15,900 bases of DNA, from positions 1 through 15,900 of the forward strand of contig CAZLNH010000121.1 of assembly GCA_964560775.1 (NCBI GenBank). Direction: 5' to 3'. Of this stretch, positions 15,555 through 15,900 are shown in pieces (position 1 is the first letter of the stretch; each line of letters opens with the position of its first letter). The stretch comes from Woeseia sp964560775. GTDB taxonomy: Bacteria > Pseudomonadota > Gammaproteobacteria > Steroidobacterales > Woeseiaceae. The notes below the pieces were generated by a model. That model ran no database searches, was not told where the DNA came from, and was given only the letters and a program-made list of their open reading frames with translations. The position numbers and the translations under genes are program-made.

Positions 15555-15899
15555 TTAGATCTTTTCCTTGATCCGCGCGGCCTTGCCGGTACGTCCGCGC
15601 AGGTAGTAAAGCTTGGCGCGCCTTACATCACCGCGCCGCTTAACTTCGATTTCGCTGACCACGGGGCTGTATGTCTGGAATACGCGCTCGACACCCTCAC
15701 CGTGCGATACCTTGCGCACGGTAAAAGATGAGTTCAGGCCGCGATTACGCTTGGCAATGACGATACCCTCGAATGCCTGCAGACGCTCGCGATCACCTTC
15801 CGTCACCTTGACCTGCACGATCACGGTATCGCCGGGTGCGAAATCCGGAATGACCCGGGTCATCTGTTCCTGTTCGATTGCTTCGATTACTTTGCTCAT
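15555..15899 (-). CDS. rplS: 50S ribosomal protein L19
   Basis: 114 residues, one fewer than in E. coli, complete with its ATG at 15899 one base from the window edge. L19 sits at the interface of the 50S and 30S subunits. Recognisable blocks are FAPGDTVIVQVKVTEGDRERLQAFEG, VIAKRNRGLNSSFTVRKVSHGEGVERVF and the terminal KLYYLRGRTGKAARIKE. The basic residue content fits rRNA binding. In most proteobacteria rplS is the last gene of the rpsP-rimM-trmD-rplS operon, which would lie just outside the window. The ribosome binding site is beyond the edge and cannot be seen. Confidence 0.99.
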   Translation of the reverse strand: MSKVIEAIEQEQMTRVIPDFAPGDTVIVQVKVTEGDRERLQAFEGIVIAKRNRGLNSSFTVRKVSHGEGVERVFQTYSPVVSEIEVKRRGDVRRAKLYYLRGRTGKAARIKEKI

Positions 15900-15900
15900 C

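Noticed and set aside
1..15900. Mobile elements, phage genes, CRISPR arrays, toxin-antitoxin or defence genes
   Set aside because: No transposase, integrase, regularly spaced repeats or tRNA-associated direct repeats were seen; all genes look like stable chromosomal functions.

Overview
The window looks like chromosomal DNA of a free-living gammaproteobacterium, probably marine. It is fairly GC-rich (upper fifties by eye, not counted) and densely coded. The largest gap between genes is 114 bases, so there is no gene-free stretch over 300 bases. The ribosomal protein L19, Kbl, Tdh, SppA, SixA and HslR proteins all resemble gammaproteobacterial versions. I cannot place the genus. I found no mobile element, tRNA, rRNA or CRISPR array.

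Layout. (1) 1-1771, plus strand: the tail of a HEAT-repeat protein overlaps (ATGA) a processive-type family 2 glycosyltransferase. (2) 1837-2331, plus: a SixA-like phosphohistidine phosphatase behind its own promoter-like sequence. (3) 2348-7453, minus: hslR, then putA, then sdaA, which is convergent with sixA. (4) 7521-9761, plus: the kbl-tdh operon, divergent from hslR. (5) 9789-15447, minus: a four-gene TRAP transporter cluster, transcribed in the order TPR lipoprotein (TatT family), DctP, DctQ, DctM, followed by sppA. (6) 15555-15899, minus: rplS, 107 bases upstream of the lipoprotein gene.

Functional themes. The centre is an amino-acid catabolic block. Tdh and Kbl turn threonine into glycine and acetyl-CoA, SdaA deaminates serine to pyruvate, and PutA oxidises proline to glutamate. 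A serine hydroxymethyltransferase encoded elsewhere would link glycine to serine and so to pyruvate. The right side is the most unusual part. It is a TPAT (TPR-protein-associated TRAP transporter), a class first defined in Treponema pallidum, whose substrate is still not firmly known. Its binding protein appears to have Trp where ordinary TRAP receptors have the carboxylate-binding Arg, so its ligand may not be a typical organic acid. The left edge suggests export or modification of an envelope polysaccharide, but the polymer cannot be deduced.

None of the families is wholly new. The TPAT cluster, its altered binding site and the HEAT-glycosyltransferase pair are the parts most worth following.
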